Below, piece after piece: positions 13,142 to 22,397 of a stretch of 36,953 nt of DNA. The stretch is from Rodentolepis nana (Eukaryota; Platyhelminthes; Cestoda; Cyclophyllidea; Hymenolepididae): assembly GCA_900617975.1 (NCBI GenBank), contig UZAE01012567.1, positions 1 to 36,953 on the forward strand, written 5' to 3'. Each line of letters opens with the position of its first letter. The first letter of the stretch is position 1. Position numbers and translations under genes: made by a program. The notes beneath the pieces are model-generated. The model made no database searches. It was not told where the DNA came from and saw only the letters and a list, made by a program, of their open reading frames with translations.

Positions 13142-13448
13142 TCATTCTCTCATTTAAATGGCAGGCGTTTTGATAGCTGTCATTAGCCCATTAGCTGACT
13201 TCGGGCTTCCCAGGGGAAGGAACTTCGAAGTAATAGGAAATCGAGTGGTGGGGAACAGAAGAGTGATTAACAGTTGTAAAAGAGACAGAAACAAAGTAGA
13301 AAAAAGGTGAGGTGCGAACTGTGGAAGTAGTCGAATATGACATACACTGGGATGATGATGGTTTAAATTTAGAAGTCAACTTCCGATTAATAGACTTTCA
13401 AGCTGTATGAGAATATGATGCCCAGGGTGCACCACGTAGAGGCAAGTG
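13142..13448 (-). mobile_element. SINE-like LINE derivative, copy 3 (split by LTR element)
   Basis: The 3' and middle parts of a SINE-like copy lie here. Its first 22 bases lie at 18277-18298, on the far side of the LTR retrotransposon. The remnant there aligns without gaps to the missing head of the 22398-22724 copy. Flanks AACAAATTAT (18299-18308) and the AAAATTAT at about 13134-13141 are its target-site duplication. Copy C of the long repeat shows the empty site near 31005. Confidence 0.8.
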
Positions 13449-13747
13449 TGTTGCGGACTGCTACACTGATTAGCCTAGACTGTACTCAGTTATTTCTACT
13501 ATCGTTGAGCCTCCCAAACTAGCTGCTATTGCAAAGCTATGGAGGAAAGAGGCGAGCGAGAAGGGATACGTATATTTACGACGTAGCACGTCAGTCGTGT
13601 GTCCAGGACGGAACTTAGTCATTATCAACATGGCGGATCGGGCAAAACAAATGGGCGTCTCTGATTGGTTAATGTCGATGAGGTCGCCGCACCTGGTCCG
13701 TACGCGAGTTTGCACGTGATGTTGACTAAGCGATGATGTGTCCCACA
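13449..13747 (-). repeat. 3' LTR of the Gypsy-type element
   Basis: This is the complete 299-bp LTR. It includes the 23 bases at 13485-13507 that are missing from the other LTR. Its outer end lies inside the SINE-like element. Confidence 0.95.
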
Positions 13748-13750
13748 TAA

Positions 13751-13767
13751 CTCCCCCCATCCCCACC
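13751..13767 (-). promoter_or_regulatory. Polypurine tract
   Basis: On the minus strand GGTGGGGATGGGGGGAG ends three bases before the 3' LTR. It is the expected primer site for plus-strand synthesis in an LTR retrotransposon. Confidence 0.85.
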
Positions 13768-13894
13768 AAGAGCATTTGCGGGTGCATGAAAAGGAGAGAA
13801 AACGCTCGAAAACAGTCAATATACAACATTGGAAAGGCGGGAGAGGGAGAAGGTATGGGTGGAAAAAGAGAAAACCTCGGAACGTTAGGGTCGA

Positions 13895-15241
13895 TTAATG
13901 TACAAAATCCACAAGTCGAGAGGGAAAAGTAACCCTACGGCCACAACGTGTAAAATGGGGTCGGGGATGGTGAGGAACGGGTCGTAAACCGGGAGTGTCT
14001 GGGGAATTAACAGGTAAGTGAGAAGAAGTTGGGTGGGTAATCGGGGTCGAAGGGGTATCCGACGTGGGTGTGGTCGAAGTTTCCAAATAAGCCGGTTTCA
14101 ACCTGTCGATGCTAACGGAATCTTTGATACCATTCCGGTCGAGGACGAAAAATTTTGGTTCCCGCCGTAGGACCTTGTACGGTCCGTCGTACGGTGGTTA
14201 GAGTGTCTTCTTGACTGCGTCCACGCGGGCAAAAACGAAGGGAGAAGTGTTCAGGTCTTTGGGAATGTGCGTGGATCTATCGCTAGAACGAGGGGATGTC
14301 GGAAGGACGGATCGAAAATGGTCCTTGAGTCGGGAGGTATAGGACAAAGGGTCTACCATCGGCATATCCGGGGAGCAGGAAATCATTTCTCCCGGGAGCC
14401 GGAGCGTGTTGCCGAAGACAAATTCCCCTGGTGAGCATCTGAGGTCGTCTTTAACCGTGTTCCGAATGGAAAGACGTTCTACCCAGTTAGCACTAGCTGA
14501 AGTCGCGATGATAGTGGACTTAAGTTGTCGGTGGAAGCGTTCGACTAGGCCGTTGCTTACCGGATGGTAGGCGGTGGTACGTATGCGTGTCGAACCCAAA
14601 AGCTGGTTTGACTCCCGAAACAACAGGGAAGTGAATTGGGGTCCTCTGTCTGTAGTCATAACGGCGGGGACTCCGAAAATGGATATCCACGAATCCACCT
14701 GTGCCTTTGCCATCGACGTAGCAGACGTGTCGTGCAAGGGTACTGCGATTGGCCATCGCGTGAAACGGTCAATGCAGGTTAGGATGTGGGTGTAAGAGTT
14801 CGAGGGAGGTAAAGAACCCACAATATCGACGTGAATGTGGCGGAAACGGGCTTCAGGGAGAGGAAAAACGGAGGGCGAGCTGCGTGAATGTTTTTGGACC
14901 TTGCTGGCCTGACATGTGAGGCAATGTTTGGCCCAATGGCGGACATCCTGTTTTGCGTTCTTTTAGACGAAACGGTCGGTAATAAGCTTAGCTTTAAAGC
15001 GAATGCTCGGATGCAACAGACCGTGGAAATGGTCAAAAATCTTCTGGCGGTATGCTTGCAGAACGAATGGTCTCGGCTTGACGGTTAAAACGTCGCAATG
15101 GATCCGAGTATAGGAGTCCGGTAGTGGCAAACGTTCGAAACGTAAAGAAGGATTGTACATGATTTCCTTGAAATCAGGGTCCGACTTTTGTTCGATGGCC
15201 CTGGCACGCAAATCGAGAGAGGACACCCCTACTTGGTGCAA
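13895..15241 (-). other. Integrase domain of pol
   Basis: The domain inserts element cDNA into the host chromosome. A zinc-binding HHCC module is visible, with FHGLLHP and CLTC lying on either side of the stop at 14963. The DDE core follows: HVDIVG (near 14830), TTDRGPQF and NGLVERFHRQLK (glutamate near 14540). After the stop at 14198 the frame carries YDGPYKVL and SIDRLKPAYLE, the usual GPY-type C-terminal module, then a Pro/Thr/Ser-rich tail ending at 13895. All three catalytic acidic residues are intact. Confidence 0.9.
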
Positions 15242-16810
15242 CTACATACGGGACATTGCATCTGCAACCACATAACGCGCGCCATCGATATGACTAATAT
15301 CGTTTAGTAATTGCAGGACGAAATCCAAGTGGCGGGTTTCCCTGGTGGAGTGATGGTCTGAGTTGGTCTGAAAAGCATAAATCAGAGGCTTGTGGTCGGT
15401 AAATTCTGTAAACTGACGACCGTCCAAAATATGGCGGAAGTGCTTGACCGCCAGGTAGATTGCGAAAAGTTCCCTGCCAAATGTGTTATATCAGGTCTCA
15501 GGAGCGGTAAGCTTCCTGGAGAAGAAGGAGAGTGGCTGGGTTTCGCCCCTAACCACCTGTTACAGGACTGCCCAGACTGCCACCTGTGAAGCGTCAGTCT
15601 TCAGGATTAGACGTGTTCCATCGGAGTTGTCGAGGTGGTTTAGGATAATCGCCTTGGTGAGCAGCTGCTTCACTTCCTTGAATGCGGATTCAGCCTCTGG
15701 TGTCACCCGGAAGTGCTTTGGGTTGCCTTTTAGCAAATCCGCGAGAGGCTGAAGTACTTGAGCACAATTGGGGATGAACCTACCGTAATAATTCACGACG
15801 CCCAGGAAACGGCGGTGGCTCCGGACGGAGTGCGGCATCGGGTACTCTAAGATGGCTTGGGTCTTCTCTGACAAGGGGGTGATCCCACGCGCATCAATGT
15901 AGTGGCCTAGGAAGTCAATCTCGTCCAGGCCGAATTTGCACTTCTCGGGGTTAATCGTGATTCCGTAGTCTTGCAGGCGGCTGAACGCTTGTCGCAGATG
16001 CTGTTTGTGCTCCTCCGGGCTGGAGCTGGCGATAAGCACATCGTCGATGTATACAAAGATGGAATCTAACCCACGGAAGACTTGGTCCATGAATCGCTGA
16101 AAGGATTGAGCCGCATTGCGTAGACCGAAAGGCATACGTAGGTATTCGAACAAACCGAATAGTGTGATTACGGCCGTCTTTGCGATATCGTCTGGGGTTA
16201 TCGGAATCTGATGGTAGGCGCGGACCAGATCGAGCTTAGTGAAGATGCTCTTGCCATGCAATCGTAACGAGAAATCGTGGATGTGCGGGATGGGGTATCG
16301 ATCGGGGAGGGTGATTCTGTTAAGGGCACGGTAGTCTCCGCACGGTCTCCAATCTCCGTTTTTCTTTGCAACCACATGTAAAGGCGAAGCCCATGGTCTG
16401 TTGGAAGGCCGGACGATACCTAAGGAGACCATGTGTTGGATCACGTCTTTAGCCGCGAGTAGTTTGTCGAGATGAAGCCGGCGGGCTCTGGCAAAGACGG
16501 GCTGTTCATTCGTGCTAATTTGATGTTGTACCCCATGTTTGGGATCCGACATCTCCGTTTGTAGGCGAAAAAGCAAAGGGAATTCGGATAAAACATACAC
16601 AAGGGAGTTTGTAGTGGGAGTGAAAACATTGAGACCGAAAGTGTTTGGAGCCTCTGTGGAACAAACCACTTTTAGGGAGTTGACGGTATCTTGAAGGGTT
16701 TTGTCACGAAGGTTGACTAGCAGCTGGAACTTAGAGAGGAAATCGGCGCCGAGGATTGGTTTCCTAACATCGGCAACCGGGAAAATAAAGGGGAGTTCTC
16801 GGCGAACGCC
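15242..16810 (-). other. Reverse transcriptase and RNase H domains of pol
   Basis: This segment copies genomic RNA into DNA and degrades the RNA strand. Visible motifs in order are [51 protein letters not shown] and the catalytic [11 protein letters not shown] (YIDD at 16040-16051), then FLGHYI and the connection region. RNase H follows with KTDAS, a GRELFAIYLAVKHF helix and FTDHKPL. The catalytic Asp pair and RNase H acidic residues are all present. Stops fall at 15560 and 15491, at the start of RNase H, and at its end (15242). The YIDD form and the motif spacing are typical of Ty3/Gypsy. Confidence 0.92.
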
Positions 16811-17005
16811 TTAGTCGAGTTTGAGAAACATCTGACCGTAGATTGGAATTGTAGAGTTGTTAGCTGCTACGAGGGAATTTCCGGTAGGATGGAGACAGAG
16901 TTTTTCTAATTTGCGAGGTAGAACGCTGACCTCGGAACCGGCGTCGACCAGGAACCTAATATTCGAATTCCTGTCAGTGGCGCACAGCAGGCGACTACGA
17001 GAGTA

Positions 17006-17050
17006 GCCAGGGTCAGTCGTCGCCTTCACTGCCTGGCGTAGAATTTTCCC
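17006..17050 (-). promoter_or_regulatory. -1 ribosomal frameshift site: slippery heptamer plus stem-loop
   Basis: On the minus strand GGGAAAA (17050-17044) sits in the gag frame as G GGA AAA, matching the X XXY YYZ rule. A 6-nt spacer follows. Then 17037-17028 pairs with 17017-17006 as ten Watson-Crick pairs with a 2-nt bulge (17013-17012) and a 10-nt loop. The gag stop TGA (17028-17026) lies in the stem. A -1 slip enters the pol frame exactly at 17044. The elements and spacing match well-known retroviral and retrotransposon frameshift signals. Confidence 0.85.
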
Positions 17051-17835
17051 GAAGGGCTACGTGATTTAGTCCGGAAATATCTGCACCCGGCCCGGCATTT
17101 CCTAGCCCTGTCCCCGAACATGCGGTGATAGTAACAGAGTTGGTCCTCATGTTCTGCAGGGCTACGAGCTCTTTTGGGGGACCGTGAGCGTCGGCGATCA
17201 CGATGGGGGGGGGGGAAGATCCGCCTTGAATGACGTTTGATTCTTCAACTGGTCTATGATGGCGTCCAGTTTGTTGTCCGAAGTGGCGGACGTGGAAGAA
17301 TTGACGGCGTTAACCATGGAATTGTTGTAACAGCTGTGGACTCGATCAGCCGCTTCAGCTAATTTACCGAGGTCGTCCTGGTCTGATTGCGAAGCTAACG
17401 CTAAGGCAACGTAAGGGAGAAGGTTATTCCTCCAAAGTTTTTTAGGAACTCATCGTTCAAACCCGAACCGCTGGTCAGAGAGCACATGTGCTGTAGGAGT
17501 TCAGATGGCGTGCGATCTCCAAGTTTGATCTGGGACCAAAGTTTGTGAAAACGTGTATCTTGCGATACAGCATAACGACTGGTGATTGCCTGCTTGAGAC
17601 GCTCGAAGGAGTTGTTGACTGGTTGCTGAGCGGCAATATCATTGAATTGGTTTATGATTGGGGCCGGTAGTGCTACGAGAGCGTGGGAAAGCCAGGTTGT
17701 GCGCTTGGTTTTTCCTTTCATTCGAAGCATATTCTCAAACTGTAGAAACCAAGTACCTGGGTAATTCGTGTCAAAAATGGGATACCCCGCCGGCGAACTA
17801 AAAATTTTATCGACGCCTTCGGTGTCCTTTGACAT
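17026..17835 (-). pseudogene. gag: gag, interrupted by two homopolymer frameshifts
   Basis: The structural protein begins at the ATG 17835-17833, 141 nt from the primer site, and ends at TGA 17028-17026, about 269 codons. The N-terminal part has a Gag-like segment (FERLKQAITSRYAVSQ, LGDRTPSELLQHM). Near the end CYYHRMFGDRARKCRAGC fits a C-X2-H-X9-C-X3-C knuckle. Start and stop lie in the same frame, but the stretch between about 17443 and 17206 reads in a different frame. The shift enters at an A6 run (17438-17443) and leaves at a C11 run (17205-17215). Both are homopolymers, so either mutation or sequencing error could explain them. The CHCC knuckle is the known hallmark of CsRn1-type elements. 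Confidence 0.85.
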
Positions 17836-17979
17836 TGTGAAGTAGAAAAGAGGGCATTGTCGTTAGTGATTGCACGAAGATAAAAATCACCACGTGAGTC
17901 GAGCAACGCGGAAAAAGAAAAATCGCCGTGTCAGTAGAGATGGGTTCTCTGCTGAGTGTTTAGAGTCAGGCTTCGGCGA

Positions 17980-17996
17980 TCACGTCAGGGTCACCG
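17980..17996 (-). promoter_or_regulatory. Primer binding site, tRNA-Trp-like
   Basis: Three bases inside the 5' LTR the minus strand reads CGGTGACCCTGACGTGA. This is complementary to the 3' end of metazoan tRNA-Trp (as I remember it, including CCA) at 15 of 17 positions. Confidence 0.75.
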
Positions 17997-17999
17997 ATT

Positions 18000-18276
18000 T
18001 GTAGCGGACTGCTACACCAATAAGCCTAGACTGTANAGTCTCCCAAACTAGCTGCTATTGCAAAGCTATGGAGGAAAGAGGCGAGCGAGAAGGGATACGT
18101 ATATTTACGACGTAGCACGTAAGTCGTGTGTCCAGGACGGAACTTAGTCATTATCAACATGGCGGATCGGGCAAAACAAATGGGCGTCTCTGATTGGTTA
18201 ATGTCGATGAGGTCGCCGCACCTGGTCCGTACGCGAGTTTGCACGTGATGTTGACTAAGCGATGATGTGTTCCACA
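18000..18276 (-). repeat. 5' LTR of the Gypsy-type element, with an N
   Basis: This is a 277-bp copy of the 299-bp LTR. A single N at 18036 stands in place of 23 bases present in the other LTR. Other differences cluster at the same end (four within 18003-18023). The promoter should lie here: on the minus strand a CCAAT (18193-18197) precedes a TATA-like AAATATAC (18099-18106), and CACGTG is also present. Confidence 0.93.
18099..18197 (-). promoter_or_regulatory. Putative LTR promoter (CCAAT and TATA-like boxes)
   Basis: The 5' LTR has CCAAT at 18193-18197 and AAATATAC at 18099-18106 on the element's coding strand. The same boxes are intact in the 3' LTR (TATA-like at 13570-13577). This is inferred from sequence only. 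Confidence 0.4.
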
Positions 18277-18298
18277 AGTTTAAAACACACCCCGGGAA
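18277..18298 (-). mobile_element. Head remnant of SINE-like copy 3
   Basis: These 22 bases are the 5' head of the SINE-like element whose body lies at 13142-13448. The LTR retrotransposon separates the two parts. Confidence 0.75.
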
Positions 18299-19416
18299 AA
18301 CAAATTATAAGTCTAAATAAAAAAATATAAATTTTCACTGTATCAAATTTTTAAAGGGTTTTTGACTCCGAAGACGGCACGATCTAGGGAAATCTAAAAC
18401 ATTTTTTCCCCAATAGGGCAATAAAGAAAAACAATGCTAATTCAATCAACTCTCTTAAAAGTCAATTTTATATAAATTAAAGAAAACCTCATTCAGAAAT
18501 TAATTCAATAAAAAGAATAGAAATTAGTTGGAAATTTGCACAGTTAATAACAAAAATCAGGATTATGCAAAAACTTAGACTGCATGAAATTTAGTTTTCG
18601 AAAATAATGCAATATCAAAGCAAGAATGAGTGTCTTTTTGAATCTCAACGCACCAACGTTTTGTTTGACTCATCTTTAGAATGAGCGCTTTTGAAAGAGA
18701 TATATTTCATTACTACAACTGCCACTGCACGTAAGTTCAACATTTGCCTTTGCGTTCTGTCTTTTCCGTAACCATATACCAAAAAGCTAATGAAGTGACA
18801 ATTTCAGGCTTAAAAAATTGTTTCAAATGCTAGAATAATAGATGGTCATGCTTTGTTCTGGAACCTATGAGATTTTACTCGCCCAAAAGAGAAGAAAGAA
18901 ATAGTGATGATGTTTTAGCAGTTCTCGGAGACTGGACTGACGGTTGACAACATGAATAAGATTAAAAACGAATATGAGCAATCTGTAGAGATGACAAAAC
19001 ATATGTATTGTATCACGTAACCATCTCTGATGAGATAACCCCATTTTGTAAAAATAATAATTTTAAATATCGCTATGCTCCATGTTTTCAGCATTCATCA
19101 TCATATTTAGAAGGGAAGCTTGGGTATAGTTTGGATGCTATTAGCTTTCATTGACCACTCTATGATAATAGCAGCAGATTAAAAATGAATTCGGTTAAAT
19201 TGAAGGGAGCAACTAAATTCACCAGATTTTGTTATTTCAGAGAGATAACGCCTGCAAAAGTATTGTTAACCGTGCATTAATTTTACAATCCAAAATCCGT
19301 TGCTCACTTAATTTCAATCGAGTTTCAAAGAGTTGAGATTTATTGCCTATCGCTGTAAATAATCCATTAGTCGGTTATTAACTTGAGTTAGTATCGGAAG
19401 CTTGCATTTTATGCAA
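18299..19416 (-). repeat. Long repeat copy B, middle block absent from copy A
   Basis: The part at 18299-18585 aligns in reverse with 30725-31005 of copy C (shared GAGAGTTGATTG, TTAGCATTGTTT and TTGGGGAAAAA stretches). This shows it belongs to the ancestral repeat and was lost from A. I find no partner for 18586-19416. A perfect 7-bp inverted pair around TTT (CTTGCAT/ATGCAAG) sits at 19401-19417, next to where A and B diverge. Confidence 0.65.
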
Positions 19417-20342
19417 GAAATTTTGTTATTAACAGGATTAAAAATCAACATAATTGTTAGAGCAAAATGTGAGGCGGTTATATAAGCTCTTCAAAAGACA
19501 ATGATTGACGGAAATTATTCAAAGCCAAGAAATCAAGGTCTGAACTTCTTTCACAGATATTGCATGGTAATGCACAAATAATTATAAAATGACAAAAAGG
19601 CGTTTGTGATGGTTTATTACTGATCTATAATCAGGTAACACATTTAAAATTTTACAGGGAATTATCTATTTCGAAACATATAAGAGCTTTCATTTATGCA
19701 TTTTCAAGATCAGTCAATGTTGCATTTTGCTTAAAATAATCAAATCAAATGAGATGTTTTGATTTTGCCATCGATCTCAATATCAATATTAAATAAGTGT
19801 AAACACTAGATCACTGAGATGGGCGCTTCCAATAATCATGTATTAGTAACGTCGAACGTAAGTTATTTGTTCAAAATCAAATTGGGGCCTTTTATTAATT
19901 TGGCCATTTAATTCTCCTTCCAATGGTAATTTAATTTGCAGAAACAGTCATATGGTTTGCATTTTAAGTAACTCAAATGGTTAGAAGTCGATTCTGGAGA
20001 GCGCCCACCTTTACTGACTTTAACCTTTTGTATATAAGTGATATTGTAGGACTGATTTTGTGAAAGAATATATCCTGTCTGACATAATTCTTTGACAAGT
20101 GCACTCGAAAAATGCTAAAATAACGAGAGTTAACTTTCTTTCCTTAAAATGGTATACCTCCTGAGTTTTGTGGGAGTTTTTCAAGAATGGAACAAAGCGA
20201 AAATCTTATATGCGTACCCAACAATGTTATAATTTCTTGCAAATTGAGGATATCTTAAATTGCAACTTTTCCACCATCTCCTTCCATTAAGGATTTAAGA
20301 TAAGCTAAGAGACTAATGGAAATATTTTCTTATTTTGTTATA
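19417..20342 (-). repeat. Long repeat copy B, proximal block
   Basis: This is the inverted copy of 1-904, described there. The pair forms inverted repeats separated by about 18.5 kb. Confidence 0.85.
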
Positions 20343-20509
20343 AGGCGATATCTCGAACACTCTGCCTGACTCTCCGCTATATTACATAAAGGAATTATGT
20401 CTATATTTGTTACAAATCCCTCAAAATATTTGAGTTCATTTTAAGTAATGAAATAACCAAAACCAATATGTCAAAAATTAAGATGTTGAATATGATGACG
20501 AACAGTTTG

Positions 20510-20515
20510 TTTATT
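20510..20515 (-). terminator. Possible polyadenylation signal
   Basis: AATAAA on the minus strand lies about 150 bases beyond the stop of the small secreted-peptide frame and is the nearest downstream signal. The hexamer is common in AT-rich DNA. Confidence 0.3.
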
Positions 20516-20667
20516 TGTTGGCTTTAAGATTTTACATGAAAATTTGTTATGATTAAAATTCAATTGTTGATGCATGGAAAAATGTCCTTTCCAGTGTGAA
20601 GGATAACTTTTCCAGTATCCACCGCCTGAATAATATCCATCGGGGGGCGCCTTTTGTAAGAATTTTC

Positions 20668-20835
20668 TTAATCTTCTCCTTGACTACCAAATCCACCGCT
20701 ATTTTGGAGACCAAATGGTATGTGACTATCGGAGTTACTGTCGTAATAAGATCCTCCCCAAGCGGCATTTGTTTGGTCAATAACATTAGTAAGAAGAAAA
20801 ATCACAATAAAAACGCAGTTGCAAATCGCCTTCAT
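20668..20835 (-). CDS. Short secreted glycine/serine/tyrosine-rich peptide, possibly truncated
   Basis: A 55-codon frame starts at the ATG 20835-20833. Residues 1-24 form a good signal peptide: Lys at position 2, a hydrophobic core VFIVIFLLTNV, and a T-N-A site before AWGG. The predicted mature part (25-55) has 7 Gly and 6 Ser in 31 residues, with AWGGSYYDSN and NSGGFGSQGE; it has no cysteine. A TATA box lies 61 bases upstream and AATAAA downstream, so a compact intronless gene is plausible. After the stop (20668-20670) the same composition resumes in another frame beyond a C6 run (20642-20647), with DGYYSGGGYW. This suggests either a frameshifted longer peptide or a decaying copy. Glycine-rich secreted peptides of arthropods (cuticle, silk-gland or antimicrobial) are the nearest idea; I do not recognise the family. 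Confidence 0.5.
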   Translation of the reverse strand: MKAICNCVFIVIFLLTNVIDQTNAAWGGSYYDSNSDSHIPFGLQNSGGFGSQGED

Positions 20836-20888
20836 TTTACAATACAGTAGATTAAAAGTTTAACCATCTTCATTAACGTTGAAAACCG

Positions 20889-20896
20889 AATATATA
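20889..20896 (-). promoter_or_regulatory. TATA box of the small secreted-peptide gene
   Basis: TATATATT on the minus strand is preceded by GG and lies 61 bases before the ATG. That leaves room for a start site about 30 bases downstream and a 5' leader of about 30 bases. I see no clear initiator. Confidence 0.45.
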
Positions 20897-21639
20897 CCTT
20901 CTGTGATGGCATAAACTTGTTTCTGAATGCTTTCTAAATGACTGTTTCAAAAGAAAAAAAGGCATAAATGATTGATAAAAATGCGAATTCAGCTACATGA
21001 TGATAATAAAATAAACCTGAAAATTAAAAACAATACAGCCATAATTTTTTTTGTAAGAATAATAAAACGACCTCAAAAATCAAGAAGTACTGCATAGTTA
21101 CCATTTTCTCCAAATAATATTATTATGAACTGAGTTTAAGCCACAAGCATTAATTGGAAGAAAATTGGGTAATTTGAGCTTTTGCCAGCATCAGTGGCAA
21201 TGAAAATTACCAATTTAAAGAAAATTGAAGCAAGAGTTGGTATCAAATATAAATACTAATGCCTAGCACGGAATGATTGAACGTATGCGCTTATTGAATG
21301 ATAGAGGTAAAATGTTGCCCATGAGCTACTAACCTAAATGCGATGTTTGATCATCATTTATTTTTATTGCGACCGGCCAATTTAAGCACATCTCTTAATG
21401 CAATAAAATGTAGGACCAAAACTCTTAATCAATCTCATAGGTCCTGGAAGATAGCTTCATAGAAAAGTAAATATAAAACTTCAATACATATGCATCAATT
21501 AGTAAGGCAATATAATGTCATTAATGAGTTTGGTGTTATCAAAAATTTTCCTCAAGTTGACAAAGAATGATAAAAAATTATGATGTTTGCTTAACATTAG
21601 TTATTTTTTATCGTTCGTTATTGATTGCTCATTTGCTAA
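20897..21639. other. Unrecognised AT-rich spacer
   Basis: No repeat partner or gene was recognised. It would contain any further upstream control DNA of the small peptide gene. Confidence 0.35.
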
Positions 21640-22397
21640 CTTTATTCTCATTCAGCATTGCAACCTCTGGGCCTTTTTGTCAAACATGGCCTGACGAAAT
21701 AAACGTTTTGATAATTTCAAATTAGTCCAAGGGTGTAAATGAATTGTAATACAATAGATTCACTTAATGATGAGCAGTTTAAAAACAACTTAGCTTATCA
21801 TGAATATATTTGAAATAATAACGCTCTTCAATTATATCGACGAGAGAATTTTCCAACTCTAGTAAAAATCTGCAAGAGGATTTGAAACTCTCTCAGTCAA
21901 ACGATGAGTTAGCCTAAATTTTAAAAAAATAGATTTAATTTGTTAAAAGTCAATTTCATAACTCAGCCTTCAATAAATAATTCAAAGATGGATTTGATTA
22001 TTCTATAAATTTTGGAAGTTTGTTTGGTAAATAATGGTTTGCCTAAAGTTGGATTTACCTCATTAAAACCCCAAGATAAAATTGTTTGACGTGTAAATCA
22101 TAAGGATGATTGAAAATTCTATTTGCATCCCATCCATACTTCATTGCTTGGAAAGTGATAGATACATCAATACACCTAAATAACTTATTTGCAGTTTTAA
22201 TTACAGTCAACTAATAATTTGCAGCAAGCGATACATTCTGCTCGTATACTGGAAATTTCAATTAGGTGTATTTAATTATACCATGTTTTATGCCATGCTG
22301 ACAGATTGAAGTAAACGCGAATTTTGAAAGACGGATATAAACTATCAATTATTTTGATTTATCTTGAAAAATTTGACAACAATTCATGATTCAATAT

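Larger units (their letters stand above)
13895..17044 (-). pseudogene. pol: pol polyprotein, broken by six stop codons
   Basis: One frame runs from the gag overlap to 13895 without a frameshift. The order is protease, reverse transcriptase, RNase H, integrase. The protease has FLVDAGSEVSVLP (active Asp near 16945). The integrase ends in a GPY-type module (YDGPYKVL near 14180). Premature stops lie at 16811-16813, 15560-15562, 15491-15493, 15242-15244, 14963-14965 and 14198-14200. The frame continues with family-typical sequence after each one, so these are point mutations, not mis-joined pieces. The protein would be made as a Gag-Pol fusion by -1 frameshifting at 17044-17050, because no ATG stands at the start of the pol frame (only a GTG at 17029). 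Confidence 0.93.
13449..18276 (-). mobile_element. Complete, inactive Ty3/Gypsy-type LTR retrotransposon
   Basis: A 4.83-kb element is read from right to left: 5' LTR, tRNA primer site, gag, pol (protease, reverse transcriptase, RNase H, integrase), polypurine tract, 3' LTR. Both LTRs begin TG and end CA. The flanks are AGTG (13445-13448) and AGTT (18277-18280). Both correspond to the single AGTC of the uninterrupted SINE-like copy at 22398-22724, so the target-site duplication is 4 bp. The LTRs differ at about seven aligned bases plus a 23-bp gap. Coding regions are interrupted, so it is not autonomous now. The CHCC Gag knuckle and the tRNA-Trp-like primer site point to the CsRn1-type branch of Ty3/Gypsy; this placement is from memory of that clade and needs a tree. 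Confidence 0.95.

Noticed and set aside
13490..13829. Long minus-strand frame crossing the LTR
   Set aside because: It is a non-coding LTR reading; the polypurine tract and LTR boundary run through it.
14574..15752. Plus-strand frames inside the retrotransposon
   Set aside because: All are antisense of the pol reading frame, whose motifs are unmistakable.
20553..20786. 77-codon minus-strand frame overlapping the secreted-peptide gene
   Set aside because: It is a different frame of the same DNA, without signal peptide or composition bias, and misses the ATG that follows the TATA box.
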